Under the pieces are notes generated by a model. That model saw only the letters and a program-made list of their open reading frames with translations. It had not been told where the DNA came from and made no database searches. From positions 1-21,658 of the forward strand of contig DILD01000083.1 in assembly GCA_002424845.1 (NCBI GenBank): a stretch of DNA of 21,658 bases, in the 5' to 3' direction. Positions 9,316 to 16,523 of this stretch are shown here, one piece after another; positions within the stretch are counted from its first letter, which is position 1; each line of letters starts with the position of its first letter. Made by a program: the position numbers and the translations under genes. Source of the DNA: Thiobacillus denitrificans. GTDB lineage: Bacteria > Pseudomonadota > Gammaproteobacteria > Burkholderiales > Thiobacillaceae.

Positions 9316-9332
9316 CGCGGATAACAGTTTTT

Positions 9333-10088
9333 ATGTCCACCTCCACCGACGCCCGCATCAACAACGAGCCTGGCTTCGTCCTCCACACGTATCCATTCAA
9401 GGAAACCAGCGTGGTGGCGGAGGTGTTTACCCGCAGCCATGGGCGCGTGGCGTTGATCGCACGCGGCGCCCGTCGTCCGGCATCCATGCTGCGTGGCCTG
9501 GTACAGCCTTTTACGCCGCTTTTGCTGTCGTGGTTTGGTAAATCCGAGTTAAAAACCCTGCACACTGCCGAATGGCAGGGCGGCGTGGTTGCGCCACAGG
9601 GGCGCGCGCTGATGTGTGGTTTTTACCTCAATGAGTTGCTGTTGCGCTTGCTGGCACGCGGTGACGCCCACGAACGGTTGTATGACCGTTATATCGACAC
9701 GCTCGACCAGCTGGCTGACGAGGCCTGCTCAAGCGATCAGGAGCGTGCCGCTTGTTTTGAGCGGATCCTGCGCCGATTTGAGAAAAACCTGCTGTCCGAG
9801 ATCGGCTATGGTGCGACGTTCGACATCGATGCCGATAGCGGGGCATTGATCGAACCGGAAGTCCGTTATGTGTTTCAGCCTGAACGTGGTGCCTTGAGGT
9901 CGGTTGGGCAGCCCGGCTGCCCGGTGTCCGGGCAGACGCTGATCGATCTGGCTACTGACCGCTTTGAGCGGCAGGCCACACTGGCCGAGGCCAAGGCCCT
10001 GATGCGCACTCTGATCAACCATACCCTGGGCGCGAAGCCGCTTTATACTCGCCAGCTACTGCGCGAACTCACAGATTTAAACCCATGA
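9333..10088 (+). CDS. recO: DNA repair protein RecO
   Basis: RecO works with RecR to load RecA on SSB-coated DNA in recombinational repair. The 251 residues begin after a short variable head with the OB-fold segment GFVLHTYPFKETSVVAEVFT and then HGRVALIARGARRP (about 13-50), typical of the RecO N-terminal domain. A helical C-terminal region contains GFYLNELLLRLLARGDAHER. The zinc-ribbon cysteines found in some RecO proteins are not evident. The ATG at 9333 lies only 17 bases from the repeat arm, with no clear Shine-Dalgarno sequence, so the repeat may affect expression. The stop overlaps pdxJ (ATGA). Confidence 0.9.
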   Translation: MSTSTDARINNEPGFVLHTYPFKETSVVAEVFTRSHGRVALIARGARRPASMLRGLVQPFTPLLLSWFGKSELKTLHTAEWQGGVVAPQGRALMCGFYLNELLLRLLARGDAHERLYDRYIDTLDQLADEACSSDQERAACFERILRRFEKNLLSEIGYGATFDIDADSGALIEPEVRYVFQPERGALRSVGQPGCPVSGQTLIDLATDRFERQATLAEAKALMRTLINHTLGAKPLYTRQLLRELTDLNP

Positions 10089-10822
10089 GCATCTATCTCG
10101 GCATCAACATCGATCACATCGCCACCCTGCGCCAGGCGCGCAAGACCCGTTATCCCAGCCCGGTCGAGGCCGCACTCATGGCGGAAACCGCCGGCGCCGA
10201 CTCGATCACGCTGCACCTGCGCGAAGATCGCCGCCACATCCAGGACGAGGACGTCGCCATCCTGCGACAGGTGCTGAAAACCAAGATGAACCTGGAAATG
10301 GCGGTCACCGAGGAAATGCTCGGCATTGCCATGGCCACGCAGCCTCAGGACGTTTGTCTCGTTCCGGAAAAACGTGAAGAACTCACCACCGAGGGCGGCC
10401 TCGACGTGAAAAGTCAGTTGCATCGAATGACGGATGCCTGCAAACGTCTCGGCGATGCAGGCATTCGCGTCTCGCTTTTCATCGACGCCGATTTCGCGCA
10501 ACTTGATGCGGCCCACACGGCCGGCGCACCGGTGGTCGAAATCCACACCGGGCACTATGCCGATGCGCCGACCGACGAGGCTCGCCTGATCGAGTTCGAA
10601 CGCATCCGCATGGCTGTGGCCTATGGGCGCAGTCTAGGTCTTACGGTCAACGCGGGTCATGGGCTGACCTATCATAACGTGCAGCCGATTGCGGCACTGC
10701 CGGGGATTCGTGAACTCAACATCGGCCACGCAATCGTTGCACAGGCCCTGTTTACCGGATGGAAAGACGCCGTGTCAGAAATGAAGCGCCTGATGACGGA
10801 AGCCGCAGTTCAGGACGATTGA
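10085..10822 (+). CDS. pdxJ: Pyridoxine 5'-phosphate synthase
   Basis: PdxJ condenses 1-deoxy-D-xylulose 5-phosphate with 3-amino-1-hydroxyacetone 1-phosphate to form pyridoxine 5'-phosphate, the last ring-forming step of vitamin B6 synthesis. The 245 residues form a TIM barrel starting MSIYLGINIDHIATLRQARK. Active-site residues are visible: His44 and Arg46 in ITLHLREDRRHI, Glu71 in LEMAVTEEM, and His192 in NAGHGL. The ATG overlaps the recO stop. In many relatives acpS follows pdxJ; here the next gene is an unrelated membrane glycosyltransferase. The 69-base downstream gap holds a short GC-rich dyad (10829-10844) but no T-run. Confidence 0.96.
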   Translation: MSIYLGINIDHIATLRQARKTRYPSPVEAALMAETAGADSITLHLREDRRHIQDEDVAILRQVLKTKMNLEMAVTEEMLGIAMATQPQDVCLVPEKREELTTEGGLDVKSQLHRMTDACKRLGDAGIRVSLFIDADFAQLDAAHTAGAPVVEIHTGHYADAPTDEARLIEFERIRMAVAYGRSLGLTVNAGHGLTYHNVQPIAALPGIRELNIGHAIVAQALFTGWKDAVSEMKRLMTEAAVQDD

Positions 10823-10891
10823 TCGCCAGAGATCGGCCGGTCTCCGTGGCCGCCCGAATGCTGTCTTGTAGAAGATTCAAGTCTGAGCCCC

Positions 10892-12433
10892 ATGGATCCT
10901 GCCTCTTTTTTATATGTGGTGATGCTTTGCGCGGGGCTGCTGGCCGTCCTGTATGTCCCCTCTATCAGGACGGGTCTCAACCTTGCGGATGAAGGCTATC
11001 TCTGGCTAGGTTCGCTCAAGGTGCTTGAGGGGGCTGTGCCGATTCGGGATTTTCGCGCCTACGATCCCGGCCGCTATTACTGGTGCGCCTTGTGGATGCG
11101 TCTGCTGGGTCGAGGGCTTCTGTCGCTGCGGATCGCCTCGGTGGCCGCGGGCTTGCTTGGGCTTGCCATGGGAGCCAGCGCGGTCTTTTTGGCGACTCAG
11201 GACTGGTTGATGACCATCGGCGCGGCTTGTTTGCTGACCGCCTCGCTGTACCCGCCATACAAGCAAATTGACATGGTTTTTCCCATGTCATCGGCATTCA
11301 TCGCAGTCATGCTGACGAGTGATCCCACCTGGGGACACTTTTTCTTCGCCGGGCTTTTCGTCGGGATGAGCCTGATTTTCGGGCTCAATCACGCGCTGTA
11401 CGCCGGTACAGGATTCGCGCTTGTCATCGCGATCATGCTGGTGCACGGACATGGCCCGGATTACACCGTTTCTCTGCCTGGATATGTCGCCGGGCTGGGC
11501 ATCGGGGCGCTGCCCACGCTGGCGTCATTCGTTCTGGTTCCGGGCCTGTTTCAGGCCTACTGGCGTCAGAAGGTCATGCGAGTCATTAAACGCGGAACCA
11601 CCAATCTGGCCCTTCCCATTCCCTGGTTGTGGCGACCCATCCCTGCGCACCTCAGGAAAATGGGGGGAAGGGCGCTCATCATGCAGTCAGCATTCACGCT
11701 TATGCCCATTTTCCTGGGGGGGGTGATTGCTCTGGCCGTCCTGATTGGCCCGTCGTCACCTCTTGAGTGGGCCGTGTTTGCAGCGAGCGCCATCGGCTTG
11801 GGCTATATGCACCACGCCATGAGCCGGGGAAATCTGCCGCATTTGACGCAGGCCAGCGGCCCCTTGCTGATTGCGTTTGCCATTCTGCTTTCCAGCTTGA
11901 CCTATGGCTGGGTGGCGATGGCCATCCTGGCCGCTTTCATTCTTCGGTATGTCTATCTGCTTATTCAAGGTCCGACCTCCAGGCTGGCCGGGGAAATTGC
12001 GCACGAGCAATTCGAGGCGGGCGGAACATCGTTGCGTCTCGACAGGCAACTGGCCCGCTACCTGATTCAGATACGTGCGTTGGTCGAGCGCTATTCCAGC
12101 GCGGGCGAGCCGGTCCTGTTCGTCCCGACGCTGATCATGCTTTATCCGTTGCTGAACCGGCAGCCCGCCTGCTATGACATTTTTTGCGTCTACCCGGCTA
12201 TGGAGGAAGAGGAAATGGCCATGATCAGGCAGCTCAAATTGGCCGGGGCACGCTTTGCCCTGATTCTTAACTATCCTCAGGATGAACGGGACGCCCTGCG
12301 ATTCAGCAATACCCATCCCCGTGTCTGGGAATTTCTGCACCGGGAATTCGTCCCGCTGGAAAAGAACGGAGGATTGCCCGAGGATCATCATGTCTTCGTC
12401 AAGCCGGACAGGCCGACAGAAGAACTCATGTAA
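10892..12433 (+). CDS. Polytopic membrane protein, probable GT-C-type glycosyltransferase
   Basis: An integral membrane protein of 513 residues, probably with about ten transmembrane helices. After the first helix, a loop reads GLNLADEGYLWLGSLKVLEG, then PIRDFRAYDPGRYYW. The acidic pair Asp33-Glu34, followed by a G-x-x-P-x-R-D segment, resembles the first periplasmic loop of the PMT/ArnT (GT-C) superfamily, whose enzymes transfer sugars from polyprenyl-phosphate donors. The last 110 residues or so are soluble (PVLFVPTLIMLYPLLNRQPA onwards). No specific family was recognised, so donor and acceptor are unknown. A G8 run at 11716-11723 lies inside a helix codon stretch. It is the first gene of the six-gene accessory operon. 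It could instead be a non-catalytic membrane partner. Confidence 0.6.
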   Translation: MDPASFLYVVMLCAGLLAVLYVPSIRTGLNLADEGYLWLGSLKVLEGAVPIRDFRAYDPGRYYWCALWMRLLGRGLLSLRIASVAAGLLGLAMGASAVFLATQDWLMTIGAACLLTASLYPPYKQIDMVFPMSSAFIAVMLTSDPTWGHFFFAGLFVGMSLIFGLNHALYAGTGFALVIAIMLVHGHGPDYTVSLPGYVAGLGIGALPTLASFVLVPGLFQAYWRQKVMRVIKRGTTNLALPIPWLWRPIPAHLRKMGGRALIMQSAFTLMPIFLGGVIALAVLIGPSSPLEWAVFAASAIGLGYMHHAMSRGNLPHLTQASGPLLIAFAILLSSLTYGWVAMAILAAFILRYVYLLIQGPTSRLAGEIAHEQFEAGGTSLRLDRQLARYLIQIRALVERYSSAGEPVLFVPTLIMLYPLLNRQPACYDIFCVYPAMEEEEMAMIRQLKLAGARFALILNYPQDERDALRFSNTHPRVWEFLHREFVPLEKNGGLPEDHHVFVKPDRPTEELM

Positions 12434-12468
12434 GATTTGCCCCACCAATTTCAGACGGGCAAGACGAT

Positions 12469-13191
12469 ATGCAAGACCATTTGCGCGCCCCGCATAATGA
12501 CTACCAGCTCGATTATTTCGAAAGTTTAGAGCGAGCGCGTATTGCCCCGGGTGAAACACCGTACGTCCTCGCCCATGTCGAGCGCATGATTGCCGAGGTG
12601 CTCCTGGCGCCGGGACAGTCCATCCTCGAGGTTGGCAGCGGCCTGGGGAAGTTCACCCTGCCATTGGCCGCGCGCGGTTATCGCATCACGGCAAACGACT
12701 TGTCGCCCCGTCTGCTGGAGCGTCTCGACCAGGCTGCAGAGGGCCGGGTGACGACCGTTTGTTGCGACATCCACGACATTGAGCGTCATGTCGAGACGCC
12801 GTTCGACCGCATCATCGGGTTTTTCGTCTTGCATCATCTCGTCGAGTTCGATGAGGCCTTTCGGGCGCTTTCCAGGGTGATGCAGCCAGGCGGCCGCATT
12901 GCGTTTTGCGAACCGGTCGCCTGGAACCCGCTGTATTATTTTCAGATTCTGGCCACGCCGGGCATGCGATTCGCCGGCGAACCGTCCATCACCGCCATGC
13001 GCCCGGGCATCATCCTGCCGGCGCTAAGTCAGGCCGGATTTGTTGAGACAAGCAGCCGTACCTACGGTTATTTCCCGCCTTTCGTCAAAAACCGCGCCTG
13101 GGGAGAGAAGCTGGAAGGCTGGCTCGATGCCCGTCCTTTCGTGCCTTTCCCCAATGCTTTTCAGGTGTTCACTGCGCGGATGCCTGGTTAA
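12469..13191 (+). CDS. Class I SAM-dependent methyltransferase
   Basis: A 240-residue protein with a Rossmann-like methyltransferase domain. Motif I is ILEVGSGLG (52-60), followed by the acidic strand-2 end in ITANDLSP (73-80) and the motif IV-like stretch FDRIIGFFVLHHLVEFDEA. The motif VI-like segment is VMQPGGRIAFCEPV. The leading region (HNDYQLDYFESLERARIAPG) and aromatic C-terminus resemble methyltransferases seen in glycan and lipid biosynthesis clusters. The substrate cannot be inferred from sequence. It follows the GT-C gene by 35 bases and precedes a second methyltransferase by four bases. The start at 12469 has only a weak ribosome site. Confidence 0.8.
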   Translation: MQDHLRAPHNDYQLDYFESLERARIAPGETPYVLAHVERMIAEVLLAPGQSILEVGSGLGKFTLPLAARGYRITANDLSPRLLERLDQAAEGRVTTVCCDIHDIERHVETPFDRIIGFFVLHHLVEFDEAFRALSRVMQPGGRIAFCEPVAWNPLYYFQILATPGMRFAGEPSITAMRPGIILPALSQAGFVETSSRTYGYFPPFVKNRAWGEKLEGWLDARPFVPFPNAFQVFTARMPG

Positions 13192-13195
13192 ACCG

Positions 13196-14071
13196 ATGCA
13201 TGACGGGATTTGTCCGGAATGCCGGTCGCTGATTGTTCGCAGCGGGAATGTGCAGGCCTGCCTTCATTGCGGTTGGGAACAGCGCCGCATGGATCGGCTC
13301 TGGCTGACGCATCGCGATATCTGCCCGACAGGTTTCGACGCGGAGGCCGCCACCCGCTTGCGGGCCATGGAACCCCATTTCTGGATGCGGGGCCGGCGAC
13401 GTCTGGTCGAACGCCTGCTGGGTCGCCTGGTTGACGCCAGCCGGAACGCCAGGCAGGCGGTCGAACTCGGTTGTGGTGCCGGCGGGCTGCTGCTGGTGCT
13501 GGAGCAACGGTTTTCACGTGTTATCGCAGTTGATGCCTACGCCGCCTTGCTGGAGCAGGCAGCCCTGAATTCGGAAAGAACCGAGTTGCTCCAGGCTGAC
13601 GTGACGAGAACCCCGCTGCCGGATGGCGAGGCCGATCTGGTCATGGCGCTCGACGTCATCGAACATGTCGATCCTGACGCACTCCTTACCGAGGCGCGTC
13701 GTATCGCAGCGCCGGGCGGCGTTCTGCTGCTTTCGGTTCCCGCCGCGCCCGCCTTATGGAGCCGCATGGATGAGTTGGCGGGCCATCGTTGCCGCTATAT
13801 GCGAAGCCAACTGGCGGACGAGTTGGCGCGCAACGGCTGGACGCTGCTGGGCTTTACGCATTACCAGTGCCTGCTTTTCCCGCTCGTCTGGCTGAGCAAT
13901 ATGCTCGGCAAGCGCGCCGATCCTGATTTTGAGCGCCGACCGCCTGCCTGGCTGGACCGCTTTTTGGGGGGCATCAATGATCTGGAAATCGCCCTGTTCG
14001 GGGCGGTTTCCCTGCCCTTCGGCTCATCGTTGTTCATGTGGGCCGAGGCGAAACCGAAAGCGTCCGAATGA
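13196..14071 (+). CDS. SAM-dependent methyltransferase with N-terminal zinc ribbon
   Basis: A 291-residue protein. An N-terminal C-x2-C...C-x2-C zinc ribbon is formed by Cys6, Cys9, Cys22 and Cys25 (ICPECR and CLHCGW). The linker contains HFWMRGRRRLVERLL, a feature of methyltransferases near undecaprenyl-sugar genes. The SAM motif I is VELGCGAGG (89-97), then VIAVDAY, the LDVIEHVDPDAL box, and APGGVLLLSVPAAPALWSRM. The ATG at 13196 was chosen because it opens directly on the zinc ribbon, four bases after the previous stop; a longer in-frame start at 13040 would read inside the upstream gene. A hydrophobic C-terminal portion may hold it near the membrane. The stop overlaps the next ATG (ATGA). 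Confidence 0.8.
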   Translation: MHDGICPECRSLIVRSGNVQACLHCGWEQRRMDRLWLTHRDICPTGFDAEAATRLRAMEPHFWMRGRRRLVERLLGRLVDASRNARQAVELGCGAGGLLLVLEQRFSRVIAVDAYAALLEQAALNSERTELLQADVTRTPLPDGEADLVMALDVIEHVDPDALLTEARRIAAPGGVLLLSVPAAPALWSRMDELAGHRCRYMRSQLADELARNGWTLLGFTHYQCLLFPLVWLSNMLGKRADPDFERRPPAWLDRFLGGINDLEIALFGAVSLPFGSSLFMWAEAKPKASE

Positions 14072-14847
14072 TTGATCTTTTCCTGTTCGAAAATGAGGCG
14101 CCCCAGGCGAAGCATGCTATGGCGCATGGGATACGCCACTTTCTGCTGGATTGGGAAATCGTTGACAAGGCTGAGCGTCAGAAGGGTTTCGATACTGAAA
14201 TCAGGCCTGGTACCGTTGACGATCTGTGTGCGCTGACCGCCGTGCCGGGCGGCACGACATGGTGCCGCATCAACCGGTATGGCCTGCAAACCGCCAGGGA
14301 AATCGATGCGGCAGTCGCAGCCGGAGCCGAAGGGCTATTCCTGCCGATGGTCACTTCGCTGTCTGAAGTCGAGGATTTTTTGCGTCTCGTTGGCGCCCGC
14401 TGCGCAACGGGCATCATGGTCGAAACGGTGGAGGCCTACGCCATGGCCCGTGACCTGGCGAGCCTTCCGCTTCAGCGTGTGTACTTCGGCCTGAATGATT
14501 TTGCGATCAGCCGCGGCGGCGGCTCGATCTTCCGGGCCGTGCTGGACGGATCAGTCGAGCGCATGCGCGAGATATTCCGGGAGCAGGCCTTTGGCTTCGG
14601 CGGCATGACGGCGATCGAGGCCGGCGATCCCCTGCCGGCCAGACTGTTGCTGGAGGAGATGGCGCGTCTGCATTGCAACTACACTTTCCTGCGCCGTTCG
14701 TTCCGGCGCGACACGCGGGCGTGTTGCCCCGGTGAGGTTGTCGCCGGCATTCAGGCGGCCTGGCAACGATGCCGCAAACGCGATGCAGAAACCATCCGGC
14801 GCGACCGCCAGATACTGGAGACCAGGCTGCATGAACTCTGTCGCTGA
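14068..14847 (+). CDS. HpcH/HpaI aldolase / citrate lyase beta (CitE-like) family enzyme
   Basis: A 259-residue TIM-barrel protein of the phosphoenolpyruvate/pyruvate-binding superfamily, whose members make or break C-C bonds in 2-oxo acids or acyl-CoA thioesters. Visible landmarks are FLLDWEIVDKAERQ (25-38, like the CitE LEDxV...K..AR segment), CRINRYG with Arg67, the metal-binding Glu119 in GIMVETVEA, and Asp144 in GLNDF. C-terminal residues RRSFRRDTRACCPGEV are also family-like. Its place among glycan genes rather than catabolic genes is unusual: it may build a branched or pyruvate-derived sugar or an acyl substituent, but this is inference. It overlaps the previous stop by four bases and the next gene by 17. 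Confidence 0.72.
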   Translation: MIDLFLFENEAPQAKHAMAHGIRHFLLDWEIVDKAERQKGFDTEIRPGTVDDLCALTAVPGGTTWCRINRYGLQTAREIDAAVAAGAEGLFLPMVTSLSEVEDFLRLVGARCATGIMVETVEAYAMARDLASLPLQRVYFGLNDFAISRGGGSIFRAVLDGSVERMREIFREQAFGFGGMTAIEAGDPLPARLLLEEMARLHCNYTFLRRSFRRDTRACCPGEVVAGIQAAWQRCRKRDAETIRRDRQILETRLHELCR

Positions 14848-15817
14848 CCGGTTTTCCGGCCGCCGGGCATTCGTGACGGGTGGCAACGGCTTCATCGGCG
14901 CCAATCTGGTACGCGAACTGCTCCGCCAGGGAGCGCATGTTCACCTGCTGTTGCGGCCGCAGGCGGATACCCGGCGCTTGCAGGGGATGGCGGGAGAGAT
15001 CCGGATCCACCACGGTGACATCACCGACGGCTTCGCTCTCGCGGCCGCTTTCGACACGGCCGCTCCGGATTTTGCCTTCCATCTGGCGACCGCGCGCGGC
15101 AACGACCCTGCCGCCTGGGCTCGGCTCGCCGAAACCAGTGCGATTGGTGCGCTTCGATTGATCGACGCGCTGCAAAACAATTCTGTGACCCGTCTGGTGG
15201 TCGCAGGCAGCAGTCTGGAATATGGACCGGCAATTCACCCCCATCAGGAGATGGACGCGTTGGCCCCGACGACTTGGCACGGGGTGGGGAAGGCGATGGC
15301 ATCCCTCGCCTACCGCCAGGCGGCCGCATCGATGCAACTCAGCATCAACCAGTTGCGCCTGTTTCATGTCTATGGCCCCTGGGAGGCCGCATACCGCCTA
15401 CTGCCCACTGCCATTGGCGCGGCACTGGCCGGTCAGCCCTTGCCGTTGACCCGCCCCGGGATCAAGCGCGACTGGGTTTACGTCGAGGATGTTGTCGAGG
15501 CCTTGCTGGCCGCCGCCCTGGCAGACCGGCAGGGCGAGGTCTACAACATTGGCTCCGGCACCGAAACGAGTAACGAGGAGGTGGTGAGCATCGTCGAGCA
15601 GGTAACCGGAAAACTTATTGCCAGGCAGCCGCATGCTTTCTTGCCCAGCGCTTCCGATACGGATCATCGCTGTGCCGATATTGGCAAAGCCAGGGCGGAC
15701 TTGGGCTGGTCGCCACGTCACGATCTTGCCGACGGCATTGCCGCCACGCTTGCCTGGTGCCGGCTGAACCCTTCGGCCTGGGAAAGCGGAATGGGGGGGC
15801 GTCCGCAACATGTCTGA
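14831..15817 (+). CDS. NAD-dependent epimerase/dehydratase (extended SDR, sugar-nucleotide type)
   Basis: A 328-residue extended short-chain dehydrogenase of the nucleotide-sugar epimerase/dehydratase group, probably cytoplasmic and acting on an NDP-sugar. The NAD-binding motif GGNGFIG is at 17-23, preceded by RRAFVT. GSSLEYGP (126-133) supplies the active-site serine region. FHVYGPWE and DWVYVEDVVEALL mark the substrate and cofactor regions, and EVYNIGSGTETSNEEVV is typical. The residue expected to be the catalytic Tyr of Y-x3-K is His150 (WHGVGK, Lys154), an unusual change. The ATG at 14831 was preferred because it begins just before the Rossmann strand, although it overlaps the previous gene by 17 bases. 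A G7 run lies at 15793-15799 near the 3' end. Confidence 0.82.
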   Translation: MNSVADRFSGRRAFVTGGNGFIGANLVRELLRQGAHVHLLLRPQADTRRLQGMAGEIRIHHGDITDGFALAAAFDTAAPDFAFHLATARGNDPAAWARLAETSAIGALRLIDALQNNSVTRLVVAGSSLEYGPAIHPHQEMDALAPTTWHGVGKAMASLAYRQAAASMQLSINQLRLFHVYGPWEAAYRLLPTAIGAALAGQPLPLTRPGIKRDWVYVEDVVEALLAAALADRQGEVYNIGSGTETSNEEVVSIVEQVTGKLIARQPHAFLPSASDTDHRCADIGKARADLGWSPRHDLADGIAATLAWCRLNPSAWESGMGGRPQHV

Positions 15818-16520
15818 TGCGCCCCCGGCACGCTGCAACTTGGCAATCATCGTCCCGGTATACGGCAATGCCGAAACTGTGGAAGAACTCGCCGAACGCG
15901 TGCGTGCCGCATTGGCCGATTGTGTACCGGATTATCGCCTGCTGTTCGTGGTGGACGCCAGTCCGGACGCTTCCTGGTCGATTGTTCGCAAGCTATCTGA
16001 GCAGGATCCGCACAACCGGAGTCTCCTGCTCGAGCAGAATGTTGGCCAGCACCGCGCCCTGCTGGCCGGAATGGCCCACGTGGAGGCTGAGTATTACGCC
16101 ATTCTCGACGCGGACCTGCAGGATCCGCCCGAACTTCTCGGCGCACTCCTGGAACTGGCGCGAAGCCGGAACGAAACGGTGTTCGCCATTCGCGAGGGCA
16201 TCTATCAGTCCTGGAGCAGGATGCTGACCTCGCGCATATTCAAGGGGCTGCTCGGTTTGTACGTTGGCTTGCCGGCCAATGTCGGAACCTGTCTGGTCAT
16301 TCCGCGAGCGGTTTCCATATCCATGCTCGGTTTTGCCGGTCCGCATGTCCATGTGGTCGTCATGGCGCGATGCTTTTCGCGTGCATGGCGTTTTCTGCCC
16401 TATCGGCGGGACGTCAGGGAAAGCGGGCAATCTGCCTACTCAGTCCGAGGAAGATGCAAGGCTGCCTGGGCGGCAATACGCTGTGCCTGGGCATGTCGCA
16501 TGCGCCTGCCTTCCCGCTGA
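15810..16520 (+). CDS. Family 2 glycosyltransferase (DPM1/GtrB-like), short form
   Basis: A 236-residue GT-A fold glycosyltransferase. The N-terminus AIIVPVYGNAETVEELAERV is the classic GT2 opening. LLEQNVGQHRALLAGMAH and the DADLQDPPELL box (Asp100, Asp102, Asp105) match enzymes that attach a sugar to polyprenyl phosphate. RESGQSAYSVR near 210 is also family-like. GtrB-type relatives usually continue for 60-100 residues with two transmembrane helices; this protein stops soon after that motif with a basic tail (CKAAWAAIRCAW then ACRMRLPSR). It may be naturally soluble or 3'-truncated. It overlaps the epimerase by eight bases and ends three bases from the convergent dedA stop. Confidence 0.82.
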   Translation: MSDAPPARCNLAIIVPVYGNAETVEELAERVRAALADCVPDYRLLFVVDASPDASWSIVRKLSEQDPHNRSLLLEQNVGQHRALLAGMAHVEAEYYAILDADLQDPPELLGALLELARSRNETVFAIREGIYQSWSRMLTSRIFKGLLGLYVGLPANVGTCLVIPRAVSISMLGFAGPHVHVVVMARCFSRAWRFLPYRRDVRESGQSAYSVRGRCKAAWAAIRCAWACRMRLPSR

Positions 16521-16523
16521 GAT

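Noticed and set aside
9201..9320. CRISPR-like or tandem repeat reading of the GACGCGAAG units in the era-recO gap
   Set aside because: The units are arranged as one inverted pair, not as regularly spaced direct repeats with unique spacers, and no cas genes are present.
10829..10844. Terminator after pdxJ
   Set aside because: The dyad GAGAT...GTCTC is short and not followed by a T-run, so it is too weak to call as an intrinsic terminator.
13040..13195. Upstream start for the zinc-ribbon methyltransferase
   Set aside because: It would overlap the previous methyltransferase by about 150 bases and add residues without family character; the ATG at 13196 starts directly before the zinc ribbon.
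10892..16520. Genomic island with integrase or attachment sites
   Set aside because: No integrase, transposase, tRNA target or flanking direct repeat was seen, and base composition does not differ obviously by eye from the neighbours, so only the term accessory operon is used.
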